Assembly (NCBI RefSeq): GCF_900105245.1
Contig: NZ_FNSZ01000001.1
Span: 3,596,001 to 3,660,000, forward strand
Length of the DNA stretch: 64,000 nt
Source of the DNA: Streptomyces sp. 1222.5
Lineage (GTDB): Bacteria; Actinomycetota; Actinomycetes; Streptomycetales; Streptomycetaceae
Direction of reading: 5' to 3'
A program made the position numbers and the translations under genes. This document shows, in pieces, positions 8,665 through 17,818 of this stretch (position 1 is the stretch's first letter; every line of letters begins with the position of its first letter). The notes beneath the pieces are model-generated. The model was not told where the DNA came from, made no database searches, and saw only the letters and a list, made by a program, of their open reading frames with translations.

Positions 8665-10185
8665 TCAGCCGGCGAACCAGCGCACGGGCTTGGGCGCGAG
8701 GTTCTGGTAGATGTGCTTGGTCTCGCGGTACTCGGCGAGTCCGGCGGGCCCCAGTTCGCGGCCGGTGCCGCTCTTGCCGAAGCCGCCCCATTCCGCCTGC
8801 GGCAGGTAGGGGTGGAAGTCGTTGATCCAGACGGTGCCGTGGCGCAGCCGTCCGGCGACCCGGCGGGCCTTGCCGGGGTCGGTGGTCCACACGGCGCCGG
8901 CGAGGCCGTACTCGGTGTCGTTGGCGAGGAACACCGCCTCGTCCTCCGTGCGGAAGGTCTCCACGGTGAGGACGGGGCCGAAGACCTCCTCGCGCACGAC
9001 CGTCATGTCGCGGTGGCAGGCGTCGAGGATCGTCGGCTCGTAGAACCAGCCGGTGCCGGGCCGCTGCGGTGCCGGCTGCGGGCGCTTGCCGCCGCAGCGC
9101 AGGACCGCGCCCTCGGCGAGGGCGGCCTCCACGTACTTCTCGACCTTGGCGCGCTGCTGCTCGGAGACGAGCGGGCCGCACTCGACGCCGTCCTCGGTGC
9201 CACGGCCGAGCCTGATCCGCTGGGCCCGGCGGGCCAGTTCGGCGACGAAACGCTCGCGGAGGGACTCCTCGACGATGAGGCGGGCGCCGGCCGAGCAGAC
9301 CTGGCCGCTGTGGATGAAGGCCGCGTTGAGGGCCTGGTCGACGGCGGTGTCGAAGTCCTCCTCGGTGGCGCAGGCGTCGGCGAAGACCACGTTCGGGTTC
9401 TTGCCGCCGAGTTCGAGGGCGACCTTCTTCACGGTCGGCGCGGCGGCCTGGGCGACCTTGGTGCCGCTGATCAGGCCGCCGGTGAAGGAGACCAGGTCGA
9501 CGTCGGGGTGCTCGGCGAGCCGGGCGCCGACGGTGTGGCCGGGGCCGGTGACGATGTTGGCCACTCCGGCGGGCAGTCCGGCCTCGGTCAGCAGGTCGAT
9601 CAGCGCGATGGTGGTCATCGGGGTGATCTCGCTGGGCTTGACGACGAAGGTGTTGCCCGCCGCGAGGGCCGGGGCGATCTTCCAGCTGGCCTGGAGCAGC
9701 GGGTAGTTCCAGGGAGTGATCAGTGCGCAGACGCCGACCGGTTCGTGCACCACGACGCTGTGGACGTCGGGCGTGCCCGCGTCGACCACACGGCCCGGGG
9801 ACTCGGCGGCCACCTGGTCGGCGAAGTACCGGAAGGCGTCGGCGACGCAGTCGATGTCGACGCGGCCCTCCTCGACGGTCTTGCCCGCGTCCCGGCTCTC
9901 CAGCAGGCCGAGTTCCTCGCGGTCGCGCACGAGGAGGTCGGCCACGCGGCGCAGCAGCGCGGCGCGCTCGGCGACCGGGGTGCCGGGCCAGGGGCCCTGG
10001 TCGAAGGCCCGGCGGGCGGCGGCCACCGCCCGCTCGGTGTCCTTCTCGTCACCCTCCGCGACCACGGCGAACGGCCGGGCGTCCGCGGGGTCGAGGATCT
10101 CGCGCGTGGCGCCGGAGACCGATTCCAGCCACTCGCCCCCCGCATGAATGGTCGCCTCGGCCTGTCGTATCGTTCTGTCCGCCAT
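8665..10185 (-). CDS. betB: Betaine-aldehyde dehydrogenase
   Basis: 506 aa, normal for the family. Aldehyde dehydrogenase hallmarks: TPWNYPLLQ (N160), catalytic Glu in VALELGGKNP (E258), nucleophile in SGQVCSAG (C297), and the C-terminal WINDFHPYLPQAEWGG and KSGTGRELG motifs of betaine-aldehyde dehydrogenases. It oxidises betaine aldehyde to glycine betaine with NAD(P)+. It is the first gene of the five-gene minus-strand betaine synthesis/uptake operon; the next gene begins 47 bp downstream. The upstream 299 bp (10186-10484) separate it from the divergent MarR-GNAT gene; apart from that gene's promoter (10450-10478) they contain AT-richer runs (10315-10345) and GTCAC-containing repeats (10222-10240) but no clear recognised operator. 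Confidence 0.93.
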   Translation of the reverse strand: MADRTIRQAEATIHAGGEWLESVSGATREILDPADARPFAVVAEGDEKDTERAVAAARRAFDQGPWPGTPVAERAALLRRVADLLVRDREELGLLESRDAGKTVEEGRVDIDCVADAFRYFADQVAAESPGRVVDAGTPDVHSVVVHEPVGVCALITPWNYPLLQASWKIAPALAAGNTFVVKPSEITPMTTIALIDLLTEAGLPAGVANIVTGPGHTVGARLAEHPDVDLVSFTGGLISGTKVAQAAAPTVKKVALELGGKNPNVVFADACATEEDFDTAVDQALNAAFIHSGQVCSAGARLIVEESLRERFVAELARRAQRIRLGRGTEDGVECGPLVSEQQRAKVEKYVEAALAEGAVLRCGGKRPQPAPQRPGTGWFYEPTILDACHRDMTVVREEVFGPVLTVETFRTEDEAVFLANDTEYGLAGAVWTTDPGKARRVAGRLRHGTVWINDFHPYLPQAEWGGFGKSGTGRELGPAGLAEYRETKHIYQNLAPKPVRWFAG

Positions 10186-10449
10186 GATCGGTATTGCCTT
10201 CCGTTCCTGATCCGTGCCCCTGTGTCACACGCATGTCACGCTCGGGGACCGCGAACGCATGCCCATGGCCCACGCATTGCATGCGCGATCGATGGCCGAA
10301 AGTGCGCCGCGTCACTGAAAATGCGGTCGAAAACGAACAAAACCGGGCACTGAGCGGACGCTTGGGTGGCCATGGCAGCCAAATATCGGTGCGCCGTACA
10401 GCTTGAGCGTCACCGCGACCGGCCCGAACCGGCCGGTCGCCCTCTCCCG

Positions 10450-10478
10450 TGGACGGCCCGAAAGCCCCTGGCTACAGT
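10450..10478 (+). promoter_or_regulatory. Predicted housekeeping promoter of the MarR-GNAT gene
   Basis: TGGACG at 10450-10455 and TACAGT at 10473-10478 are separated by 17 bp, a good match to the Streptomyces principal sigma factor pattern. The -10 ends 6 bp before the ATG at 10485, so transcription should begin at or within a base or two of the start codon, giving a leaderless mRNA. No Shine-Dalgarno sequence precedes the ATG, which agrees. Confidence 0.55.
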
Positions 10479-10484
10479 CGGGGA

Positions 10485-11429
10485 ATGGAGACCTTTGACC
10501 GCGGTCAAAGAGCCGCGTCCCCGGCGCCCACGGCATCCCCGGAGTCCGCTGTCCCGGCGGACGCCGTGGCCGCCCTCCGCCGCTTCAACCGCTACTTCAC
10601 GCGCCGTATCGGCGCCCTGGACGACCACTACCTGGGTCAGGACCGGCCGCTCGGCGAGGCCCGGCTGCTCTTCGAGATCGGCGAGGGAGTCTCCCTGCGG
10701 GAGCTGCGCGGCCGGCTCGGGCTGGACGCCGGCTACCTCAGCCGGATGGTGAAGGCCCTGGAGGCGCAGGGGCTGGTCCGCGTCGGCGTGCCCCCGCACG
10801 ACAACCGGCTGCGCGTGATCGAGCCGACCCCGGCCGGCCGCGCCGAGGTCGCCGAGCAGCACCGGCGCGCCGACGCCCACGCCGCCGGCCTGCTCGAAGG
10901 GCTCGACCCCGCCCGGCGGGCCGAACTGACCGCGGCCCTGACCACCGCGGAGCGGCTGCTGCGGCTGGCGGCGATCACCGTCGAGGTGGTCGACGGGGCC
11001 TCGCCCGCCGCGCTGGCCTGCCTGGACGCCTACGCCGCGGACATCGACGCGCGCTTCCCCGAGGGCTTCGACAAGGCCGCCCTCGTGCGCCCCGAGGAGG
11101 TGACCGGGGACGCCGGCGCCTTCCTGGTGGCGTACGAGGAGAAGCGCACCGTCGGCTGCGGGGCGCTGCGCCGGCTGGAGCCGGGGGTCGGCGAGATCCG
11201 GCACGTGTGGGTGCACCCGCGGGCCCGTCGGCTGGGGCTCGCCCGACGGCTGCTGTCCGGGCTGGAACGGGAGGCGCGGGCACGCGGCCTGGACGCCGTG
11301 CGCCTGGACACGCACGCCGAGCTCACCGAGGCACAGGCGATGTACCGGGCGTGCGGGTACACCGAGATCCCGGCCTACGACGACAACGTCTACGCCTCGC
11401 ACTGGTTCGAGAAGCGGCTAGCCGGCTGA
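10485..11429 (+). CDS. MarR-family regulator fused to a GNAT acetyltransferase domain
   Basis: 314 aa from ATG 10485; a GTG 12 codons upstream is less likely because it would lie in the promoter. Residues about 25-150 are a MarR winged helix (LRRFNRYFTRRIG, LRELRGRLGLDAGYLSRMVKALE, then the wing VPPHDNRLRV). Residues about 165-314 are a GNAT domain with acetyl-CoA loop HPRARRLGLARRLLSGLE and a terminal MYRACGYTEI motif. Such fusions are common in actinobacteria; the acetyltransferase substrate is unknown. It is divergent from betB and could regulate the betaine operon, though this is only positional. A perfect palindrome sits inside codons 3-9. It ends 12 bp inside the LysR remnant on the other strand. 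Confidence 0.88.
   Translation: METFDRGQRAASPAPTASPESAVPADAVAALRRFNRYFTRRIGALDDHYLGQDRPLGEARLLFEIGEGVSLRELRGRLGLDAGYLSRMVKALEAQGLVRVGVPPHDNRLRVIEPTPAGRAEVAEQHRRADAHAAGLLEGLDPARRAELTAALTTAERLLRLAAITVEVVDGASPAALACLDAYAADIDARFPEGFDKAALVRPEEVTGDAGAFLVAYEEKRTVGCGALRRLEPGVGEIRHVWVHPRARRLGLARRLLSGLEREARARGLDAVRLDTHAELTEAQAMYRACGYTEIPAYDDNVYASHWFEKRLAG
10493..10510. promoter_or_regulatory. 18-bp perfect palindrome overlapping codons 3-9 of the MarR-GNAT gene
   Basis: CTTTGACCGCGGTCAAAG is perfectly self-complementary and begins 8 bp after the predicted transcription start. MarR dimers bind palindromes of this size next to their own promoters, so this is the likely auto-operator. Binding here would block promoter escape. 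This is inference from position and symmetry. Confidence 0.55.
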
Positions 11430-11805
11430 CTCCCGGAGCATCAGCTCGCGCACGCAGCCGCGCAGCCAGGCGTGCGCGCGGTCGGCGTCGTGCCGGGGGT
11501 GCCAGGCGAACCCCAGCTTCACCGCGGGCAGTCGCAGCGGGATCTCGAAGGTGACCAGGCCGAGGGTGTCGGCCAGGTGGCGGCCCCAGTGGCTGACGAG
11601 GCCGATCAGGTCGGTCTCTTGCACGACGAAGAGGGAGGCCGGGGAGGAGCCGACACTGCCCACCACCCGCCGCTGGAGGCCGAGTTCGGCGAGGGCGTCA
11701 TCGATCGGGCCCTGCAGCCTGCCGCGCCGGGAGACGATGAGGTGACCCGCCGCCCCGGCGAACCGCTCGGGCGTCAACTCGCCGGCCAGCAGCGGGTGTC
11801 CGGCA
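11418..11805 (-). pseudogene. LysR-family regulator remnant (C-terminal co-factor domain only)
   Basis: The last ~128 codons match the C-terminal half of a LysR effector-binding domain: AGHPLLAGELTPERFAGAAG, DDALAELGLQRRVVG, LFVVQETDLIGLVSHWGRHL, VKLGFAWHPRHDADRAHAWL. The helix-turn-helix and first effector subdomain, about 170 residues, are missing. Upstream of about 11805 the frame stays open but runs antisense through an MFS transporter sequence and no longer resembles LysR. The gene is therefore truncated at its 5' end where it meets the MFS remnant. It cannot bind DNA. The stop overlaps the end of the MarR-GNAT gene by 12 bp on the opposite strand. Confidence 0.75.
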
Positions 11806-12672
11806 GTCCTGCTGGCCGTCGCCGTCGTGGTCACGACCCCGCGGACCGAGCGCTCCGCCGCCGGCAACCCCGACCCGCTCGGCACCCTGCTGCTCACGAC
11901 GGGGCTGGTCGCGGTCCTGCTCGGCATCATCGAGGGCCCGGTGCACGGCTGGACCTCCGCACGCATCCTCGGCGCCTTCGTGGCGGGCGCGCTGCTGATC
12001 GCGGGCTTCACCGGACACGCCCTGCGCTCCCCCGCCCCGCTGTTCGACCCGCGGGTCTTCGCCTCGGCCCGGCTGCGGGCGGCCTCCCTCGGCACGGCCA
12101 CCGGCTTCTTCGGGCTGTTCTCCCTCTTCTACGTCAACTCGCAGTACCTGCAGGACGTGAAGGGGTTCGGCGCCGCCGTCACCGGGCTGGCGATCATGCC
12201 GCTGGTGTTCGGGATGGCGGCCACCCAGAAGCTGGCCACCCGCTGGGCCGGCCACCCCCGGGCGGTCGTCGGCACCGGTCTCGCCCTGATCGGCCTCGGC
12301 CTGCTCGGCGCGTCCACGGCGGACGCGGGCACGCCCTACGCGGTGTTCGTCCGCTGGCTGCTGGTCATCTCGGCCGGCGCCGGACTGTCCATGCCGGCCC
12401 TCACCCTGGGCGTGGTCACCTCGCTCCCGCCCCACCAGGCGGGCCTCGGCTCGGGTCTCGGCACGACGGCCCGGGAGACCGGTGCCGCACTGGGCGTCGC
12501 CGTCACCGGCACCGTCCTGTCCGCCCACACCGACCTGCCGCACGGCATGGGGCCGGCGCTGCGGACGGTGGGCGTGGTGGTGCTGGCCGCCACGGCACTC
12601 GTGGTGGCCGGGTACGGCTCTCTCGCCCGGAGGGTGCCGCACTACGCGGCCGACGGCACCGCGACCCCCTGA
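11806..12672 (+). pseudogene. MFS (DHA2-type, 14-helix) drug transporter remnant lacking its N-terminal half
   Basis: The frame reads a late-half MFS transporter: ...VLLAVAVVVTTPRTERSAAG, a central-loop DPLGTLLLTTG, PAPLFDPRVFAS, FYVNSQYLQDVKGFGAAVTG, LPPHQAGLGSGLGTTARETG and a last helix. This covers roughly helices 7-14 of the DHA2 family, about 285 of the usual 470-500 residues. The initiation region, helices 1-6 and the motif A loop are absent. The first possible start (GTG 11827) has no ribosome binding site. Its 5' border touches the LysR remnant, as expected if one deletion removed the 5' halves of a divergent LysR/MFS pair with their shared promoter. A residual protein is unlikely to transport. 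Confidence 0.75.
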
Positions 12673-12736
12673 GGTGCGGGGCCGCCCCGGTACGCGGCGC
12701 GGGCGCGACCGGCCGCGACGGACCCGCACACGGCGA

Positions 12737-12770
12737 ACGCTCGGCACCCCTGCGAGGGGGTGCCGAGCGT
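12737..12770. terminator. Bidirectional stem-loop terminator between the MFS remnant and mdh
   Basis: A perfect 14-bp stem (arms ACGCTCGGCACCCC and its complement) closes a 6-nt loop. It lies between two convergent stop codons (12672 and 12791), so it can end transcripts from both sides. Confidence 0.8.
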
Positions 12771-12790
12771 CGGCTGTGTGGTGCGGGAGT

Positions 12791-13867
<1,077 letters not shown>

Positions 13868-13973
13868 TCAGGCTATCGCGCATCCGGCATGCGAGACGTC
13901 CCGGGCCGTGTGGCTCACCCCACAAGAGGATCACCGGGGCGGGACGCCGGGGTCGGCAGGGTCGCGGGGGACG

Positions 13974-14019
13974 AAAAGGCGGCCGCCCGTCCGGGAGAGG
14001 AGGGACGGAAGCGGCCGCC
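13974..14019 (-). terminator. Terminator downstream of the DUF2690 gene
   Basis: On the minus strand a stem of GGCGGCCGC with its complement, extended inside by CCGTCC/GGACGG, is followed by TTTTCG. It lies 153 bp beyond the stop of the minus-strand DUF2690 gene. Beyond it (14021-14057) a 10-bp GTGGGGGTAC sequence occurs twice, 27 bp apart, with no evident role. Confidence 0.65.
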
Positions 14020-14092
14020 GGTGGGGGTACCGAAACACCGGACTCCCGTGGGGGTACTGCTCGCGTGCCCGGGATCGGGACCGCCATGCGCA

Positions 14093-14117
14093 CCGGAAGG
14101 GAATTTCACCCTTCCGG
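14093..14117 (-). terminator. First stem-loop after the DUF2690 gene
   Basis: A perfect 9-bp stem (CCGGAAGGG and complement) with an AT-rich 7-nt loop lies 55 bp past the stop at 14172. It lacks a clear U-tract, so it may be a pause or RNA-stabilising hairpin ahead of the stronger terminator at 13974-14019. Confidence 0.45.
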
Positions 14118-14171
14118 CTCCCCGGGGCGGTGCCCACCGCGTGCGGGGAGCCGTACGGAGACGGACGGCCG

Positions 14172-15407
14172 TCACGGCGTGCAGCCGGTCCGCCCGGACG
14201 CCAGGATCGCGCAGGCCTTGGCCGCCGCCGGGTTCTTCACGGCGACCATCGGGGTGTACGCGATGGCGTCCCCGACGGCGGTGATCTCCCCCGTCTGCTT
14301 CACCTTGCCCGAGGACACCTGCACCTTGTCGCCCTGCGTGGCACCGGTGATGCGGCCCCACACGGTGCCGCACGACTTGCTGTAGCGGACCTCCAGGGTG
14401 GTGGTGCCGACGGTGGCGGTCTTGGCGGTGGTGACCAGGTCGCCACTGCACCCCATGGCCTCGGCGTCCTTGCCGTCGCACGCGGAGCCGGCGCACTTCA
14501 CACCGGGCGGCAGCTTGACGTGGGCGCTGGCGGAGGGGGCGGGGGACTTCGCGGCGCGGCCCTTCCCGTCGTCGCCGCCCTGGTTCATGAACCAGAAGAC
14601 GCCGGCGATGACGACGAGCACGCCGGCGAGCCCCGCCAGGGACATCGTCAGCCGCTGCCGGCGGGCCGGCCGCCCGGCGGAGGCGCGGTCCGCGGGCCGG
14701 GGCGCCCCCGGCTGCCCCTGGTGGGGAGCCTGGCCCGGAACCGGGGTACCCGGAACCGGGCCGGGGCCTTCGGCCGGGACGGGGGGCCGTACCCCCGTGC
14801 CGGGGCGGGCGCTCGTCGGCGAGGGGCCCCGGTACCCGGCCAGCTTCCAGGAGTTGACGCCCGAGTCCGCGCCGTCCTCGCCGTCCGCGCCGTCGGCCGG
14901 TTCGCCGGCCGCGTCCTCGCGGGCGTCGGTGTCGGTGTCGGTGTCGGGACCCGCCGGCCGGCCGGGGACCGACGGGGAGACGCCCGCGGGGCCGGCGACG
15001 CCCGGGGTCACGGTGGTGCTGCCGCCGCCCTGGCGTGCGGACGGACCGCCGGTCGCCTCGGCCGCCCCGAAGTCGCCCAGCGCGGCACGCGCCTGGGAGA
15101 TCCGGATCGCCTCCATGGTGCGGTCGTGCCGCATCTCCGCCCGGCTCCAGGCCCGTTCGGCCAGCTCCCACATGGTGGTGAGATGGACCGGGCTGGAGCC
15201 GGTGACCTCGGAGAGCGCGACGATCGCGCCCTTGGGCGCGAGGAGCCGGCCGCTCAGGTAACGCTCCCAGGACGTCTTGCTGTAACCCGTGCGGTCGGCC
15301 AGTGCCGCGATGCTCAGGCCGCTGCGGTCCACGAGTCGGCGCAGCTGACTCGTGAACTCCTTGATCTGCGGGTCCAGATCCTCGGGCAGATCTTTCCAGC
15401 GAGGCAT
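14172..15407 (-). CDS. Helix-turn-helix membrane protein with C-terminal DUF2690
   Basis: 411 aa from ATG 15407 (MPRWKDLPEDLDPQIKEF), preceded by a GA-rich ribosome binding site; the longer frame upstream is not supported. Residues about 10-75 are a Cro/XRE-type HTH (LRRLVDRSGLSIAALADRTG then KTSWERYLSGRLLAPK). A long Pro/Gly/Asp-rich linker with TDTDTDA repeats follows, then one transmembrane helix (about 255-275). The extracytoplasmic DUF2690 domain has paired cysteines (VKCAGSACDGKD, GCSG, SKSCGTVWGRI). The arrangement suggests a membrane-anchored DNA-binding protein that reads an outside signal. The family is abundant in Streptomyces and its function is not established. Confidence 0.88.
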   Translation of the reverse strand: MPRWKDLPEDLDPQIKEFTSQLRRLVDRSGLSIAALADRTGYSKTSWERYLSGRLLAPKGAIVALSEVTGSSPVHLTTMWELAERAWSRAEMRHDRTMEAIRISQARAALGDFGAAEATGGPSARQGGGSTTVTPGVAGPAGVSPSVPGRPAGPDTDTDTDAREDAAGEPADGADGEDGADSGVNSWKLAGYRGPSPTSARPGTGVRPPVPAEGPGPVPGTPVPGQAPHQGQPGAPRPADRASAGRPARRQRLTMSLAGLAGVLVVIAGVFWFMNQGGDDGKGRAAKSPAPSASAHVKLPPGVKCAGSACDGKDAEAMGCSGDLVTTAKTATVGTTTLEVRYSKSCGTVWGRITGATQGDKVQVSSGKVKQTGEITAVGDAIAYTPMVAVKNPAAAKACAILASGRTGCTP

Positions 15408-15800
15408 CGTTTCCCCCTCTTCCCCCCGGTCGGTGCATGTCGTCTCGCGCGCGGCCCCCCGGCTCGCCCCCGCGTGCCGGTACTCGTGCCGGCTACCCAC
15501 AGGGATGCGCTGACCAAGGATCCCAGTTCCCGGTGTGGGGGCGCACGGGGGCGTGGGTCGCCGCGGCGGTGCACCCGGTGCCACGAGGTCTTCGTAACGT
15601 ATCCCGAACTGTCAATACGTCGACACCTGAACGGCACACGCGGGGGTGCGCGCGGACACCGTAGCGGAACGGTCACTTCCGTGCCACAGCGCGGGGACAG
15701 GCGTTGAACAGGGAGTTCCCGAAGCGGAAGGCTGTTTCCCGGCGGCGGTTCGTCCTTGCTCGGGGGAGGGGACGGGCCGCCGCTCCCGCGTCCGGCGGGC
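15408..15800. other. Intergenic region upstream of the DUF2690 gene
   Basis: No convincing gene. On the minus strand a perfect TTGACA (complement of 15610-15615) is a candidate -35 element for the DUF2690 gene, but no good -10 lies at 17-18 bp. The rest (15660-15800) appears to be decayed sequence next to the response-regulator remnant. Confidence 0.4.
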
Positions 15801-16094
15801 TCAGCCGCCCGCGGTCACCAGTCCCGACTCGCGGGCCGGCACCACCGCCTGGGCCCGGCTGCCCAGGTCGAGTCTGGACATCGTGCGGTTGAGGTGGGTC
15901 TTGACGGTGGCCCCGCTGATGTAGAGGCGGTCGGCGATCTCCCCGTCGGACAGACCGCGGGCGGTGAGCGTGAGGACCTCCCTCTCCCGGGAGGTGAGCA
16001 CCTCGAGGTCGGGTGCGGGCGCGGAGCGGGGGGCGGGCGCCTGGTTCCGGCCGAACGCCTCCACCAGGCGCCGGGTGACGCCTACCGCCGCGGT
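15801..16094 (-). pseudogene. NarL/LuxR-type response regulator remnant (output domain only)
   Basis: About 97 codons read VTRRLVEAFGRNQ, then a complete LuxR HTH (LEVLTSREREVLTLTARGLS, DGEIADRLYISGATVKTHL, AQAVVPARESGLV). The sequence begins exactly where the linker between receiver and output domains lies in NarL-type regulators. The receiver, about 120 residues, is gone. Upstream, the same open frame only reads antisense to the DUF3017 gene. There is no plausible start codon or ribosome binding site in the preserved part and no partner kinase nearby. Truncated remnant; a stand-alone LuxR-HTH protein is a weaker alternative. Confidence 0.7.
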
Positions 16095-16166
16095 TGGCCG
16101 GGGAGTTCGCCCGCAGGGCCGACGCGGGGCGCGGGAGGTCCGCCGTAGCGTCGGCGACGGGGAGGC

Positions 16167-16207
16167 ACCGGTGGCCCGCGCCCCCGGGGGAGGTGCGGGC
16201 CACCGGT
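16167..16207 (-). terminator. Terminator after DUF3017
   Basis: A 13-bp stem (ACCGGTGGCCCGC with its complement) closes a loop that itself contains CCCCCGGGGG. It begins 13 bp past the stop of the minus-strand DUF3017 gene and would end the folD-DUF3017 transcript. Confidence 0.7.
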
Positions 16208-16219
16208 ACTGCGACGTCG

Positions 16220-16690
16220 CTATCTGCTGATCGTGAAGTGCAGGACGCCCTTCACGAACGGGATCCGCAGCCACGGGTTGGGCTGCGCCATCAGCGCCAG
16301 CAGGACGATCGCCACGCCGAGGATGCCGTAGGTGACGATGTCCGTGAAGCGGGACCGGACGGCGAGCATGCCGACGCTGGGCAGGACCCAGCGCAGGACC
16401 GCGCCGGCCAGCAGGGCGGCACCGACCAGCAGCATGCCGACGCGGAACACGTCGAGCGCGGTCAGCAGCAGGCCGAGCGCGACCGTCGACAGCACGACGA
16501 GCATGGGCCACTGCCGGGCGGGCGCCGGGGCGTCGCCGGGGGCCGCCCGGCCGCCGCCCTCGGGGCGCGCGGTGTCCTTGGTGAACAGCGGGAAGCGGCG
16601 CGTGGTCCGCCGCGGGCGCCCCTCGGCATCGGGGGCGCTGATCGCGTCGCGGACGGTCGGCTCACCGCCGCGCGTCTTATCGGCCGGCAC
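16220..16690 (-). CDS. DUF3017 membrane protein
   Basis: 156 aa from GTG 16690. A polar N-terminal half (about 1-58) is followed by three hydrophobic helices ([20 protein letters not shown], then [20 protein letters not shown], then [19 protein letters not shown]) and a short tail FTISR. The family is typically found directly after folD in actinobacteria, as here: it overlaps the end of folD by 14 bp, so the two are translationally coupled. The function of DUF3017 is unknown. Nothing in the protein suggests catalysis. Confidence 0.9.
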   Translation of the reverse strand: MPADKTRGGEPTVRDAISAPDAEGRPRRTTRRFPLFTKDTARPEGGGRAAPGDAPAPARQWPMLVVLSTVALGLLLTALDVFRVGMLLVGAALLAGAVLRWVLPSVGMLAVRSRFTDIVTYGILGVAIVLLALMAQPNPWLRIPFVKGVLHFTISR

Positions 16691-17534
16691 TGCGCTCCGC
16701 CGCCTCGACCACGTTGACCAGCAGCTGGGCCCGGGTCATCGGGCCGACCCCGCCGGGGTTCGGGGAGATCCAGCCGGCCACCTCCAGCACGTCCGGGTGG
16801 ACGTCGCCGACGATCTTCCCCTCGTCGTTGCGGGAGACGCCGACGTCCAGGACGGCCGCGCCCTGCTTGACGTCCTCGGCGCGGACCAGGTGCGGGAAGC
16901 CGGCGGCCGCGACGATGATGTCGGCCCGCTTCAGGTGTGCGGACAGGTCCCGGGTGCCGGTGTGGCACTGGGTCACGGTGGCGTTCTCGCTGCGCCGGGT
17001 CAGCAGCAGCGGCATCGGGCGGCCGATGGTCACGCCGCGGCCGACGACCACGACCTCGGCGCCCTTGATCTCCACGCCGTGGGCGCGCAGCAGGCTGATG
17101 ATGCCGTTGGGGGTGCAGGGCAGCGGGGCCGGCTCGTTGAGGACCAGCCGCCCGAGGTTCATCGGGTGCAGGCCGTCGGCGTCCTTGTCCGGGTCCATCA
17201 GCTCAAGGATGCGGTTCTCGTCGATGCCCTTGGGCAGCGGCAGCTGGACGATGTAGCCGGTGCAGGCCGGGTCCTCGTTCAGCTCGCGGACGACCGCCTC
17301 GATCTCCTCCTGGGTGGCCGTGGCCGGCAACTCCCGCTGGATGGAGGCGATACCGACCTGCGCGCAGTCGCGGTGCTTGCCCGCGACGTACTTCTGGCTG
17401 CCGGGGTCGTCCCCGACCAGGATCGTGCCGAGGCCGGGCGTGACGCCCTTCTCCTTCAGCGCCGCCACGCGGGCGGTCAGATCGGACTTGATCGCGGCTG
17501 CGGTGGCCTTGCCATCGAGAATCTGGGCGGTCAT
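16677..17534 (-). CDS. folD: Bifunctional methylenetetrahydrofolate dehydrogenase/cyclohydrolase
   Basis: 285 aa, the normal FolD length, from ATG 17534 ([15 protein letters not shown]); the frame extends upstream but with promoter-like sequence. Key motifs: [21 protein letters not shown], carrying the catalytic Tyr49 and Lys53; [39 protein letters not shown] for NADP binding; [13 protein letters not shown]. It interconverts 5,10-methylene-THF and 10-formyl-THF, which feeds PurN and PurH encoded 1.5-4 kb away. Upstream lies a pair of 22-bp direct repeats (17604-17647), a likely regulator site. Operon with DUF3017. Confidence 0.97.
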   Translation of the reverse strand: MTAQILDGKATAAAIKSDLTARVAALKEKGVTPGLGTILVGDDPGSQKYVAGKHRDCAQVGIASIQRELPATATQEEIEAVVRELNEDPACTGYIVQLPLPKGIDENRILELMDPDKDADGLHPMNLGRLVLNEPAPLPCTPNGIISLLRAHGVEIKGAEVVVVGRGVTIGRPMPLLLTRRSENATVTQCHTGTRDLSAHLKRADIIVAAAGFPHLVRAEDVKQGAAVLDVGVSRNDEGKIVGDVHPDVLEVAGWISPNPGGVGPMTRAQLLVNVVEAAERSAGR

Positions 17535-17603
17535 GGGTCCATCCTCGCGGATGACCCGGCCCGGGTTCCAATCCGGGTCGCCGGACAGCTCTCCCCGTCT
17601 TTT

Positions 17604-17647
17604 GTCACCGCATGATCCGGGATGTGTCACCTCATGATCAGTGATGT
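17604..17647. repeat. Two contiguous 22-bp direct repeats upstream of folD
   Basis: Units 17604-17625 and 17626-17647 share GTCACC-CATGATC and end GATGT; 18 of 22 positions match. They lie 70-113 bp before the folD start, in a patch with lower GC than its surroundings, and are followed by a TTGCAC duplication (17645-17656). Tandem spacing of two DNA turns suggests cooperative binding of a regulator on one helix face. This might serve folD or the divergent membrane-protein gene. Confidence 0.55.
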
Positions 17648-17818
17648 TGCACTTGCACAACACATGCCGATTCCGGCTGGACAAGTAAGAGCCTGCTAAA
17701 GAACGATGAGCACACAGTGCCGCGGGCAGTGCCGGGGGGACGGACCGCATCTGTAGAACTCTCCTCCGAACCGTGCCGCGCGTTCGTCCCCGCACTTGAG
17801 CAACGGAGGAACCCCGCC

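Noticed and set aside
8618..9181. N-terminal extension of the GMC oxidoreductase to 698 residues
   Set aside because: The extension is out-of-frame betB sequence; the FAD fold starts directly at ATG 8617.
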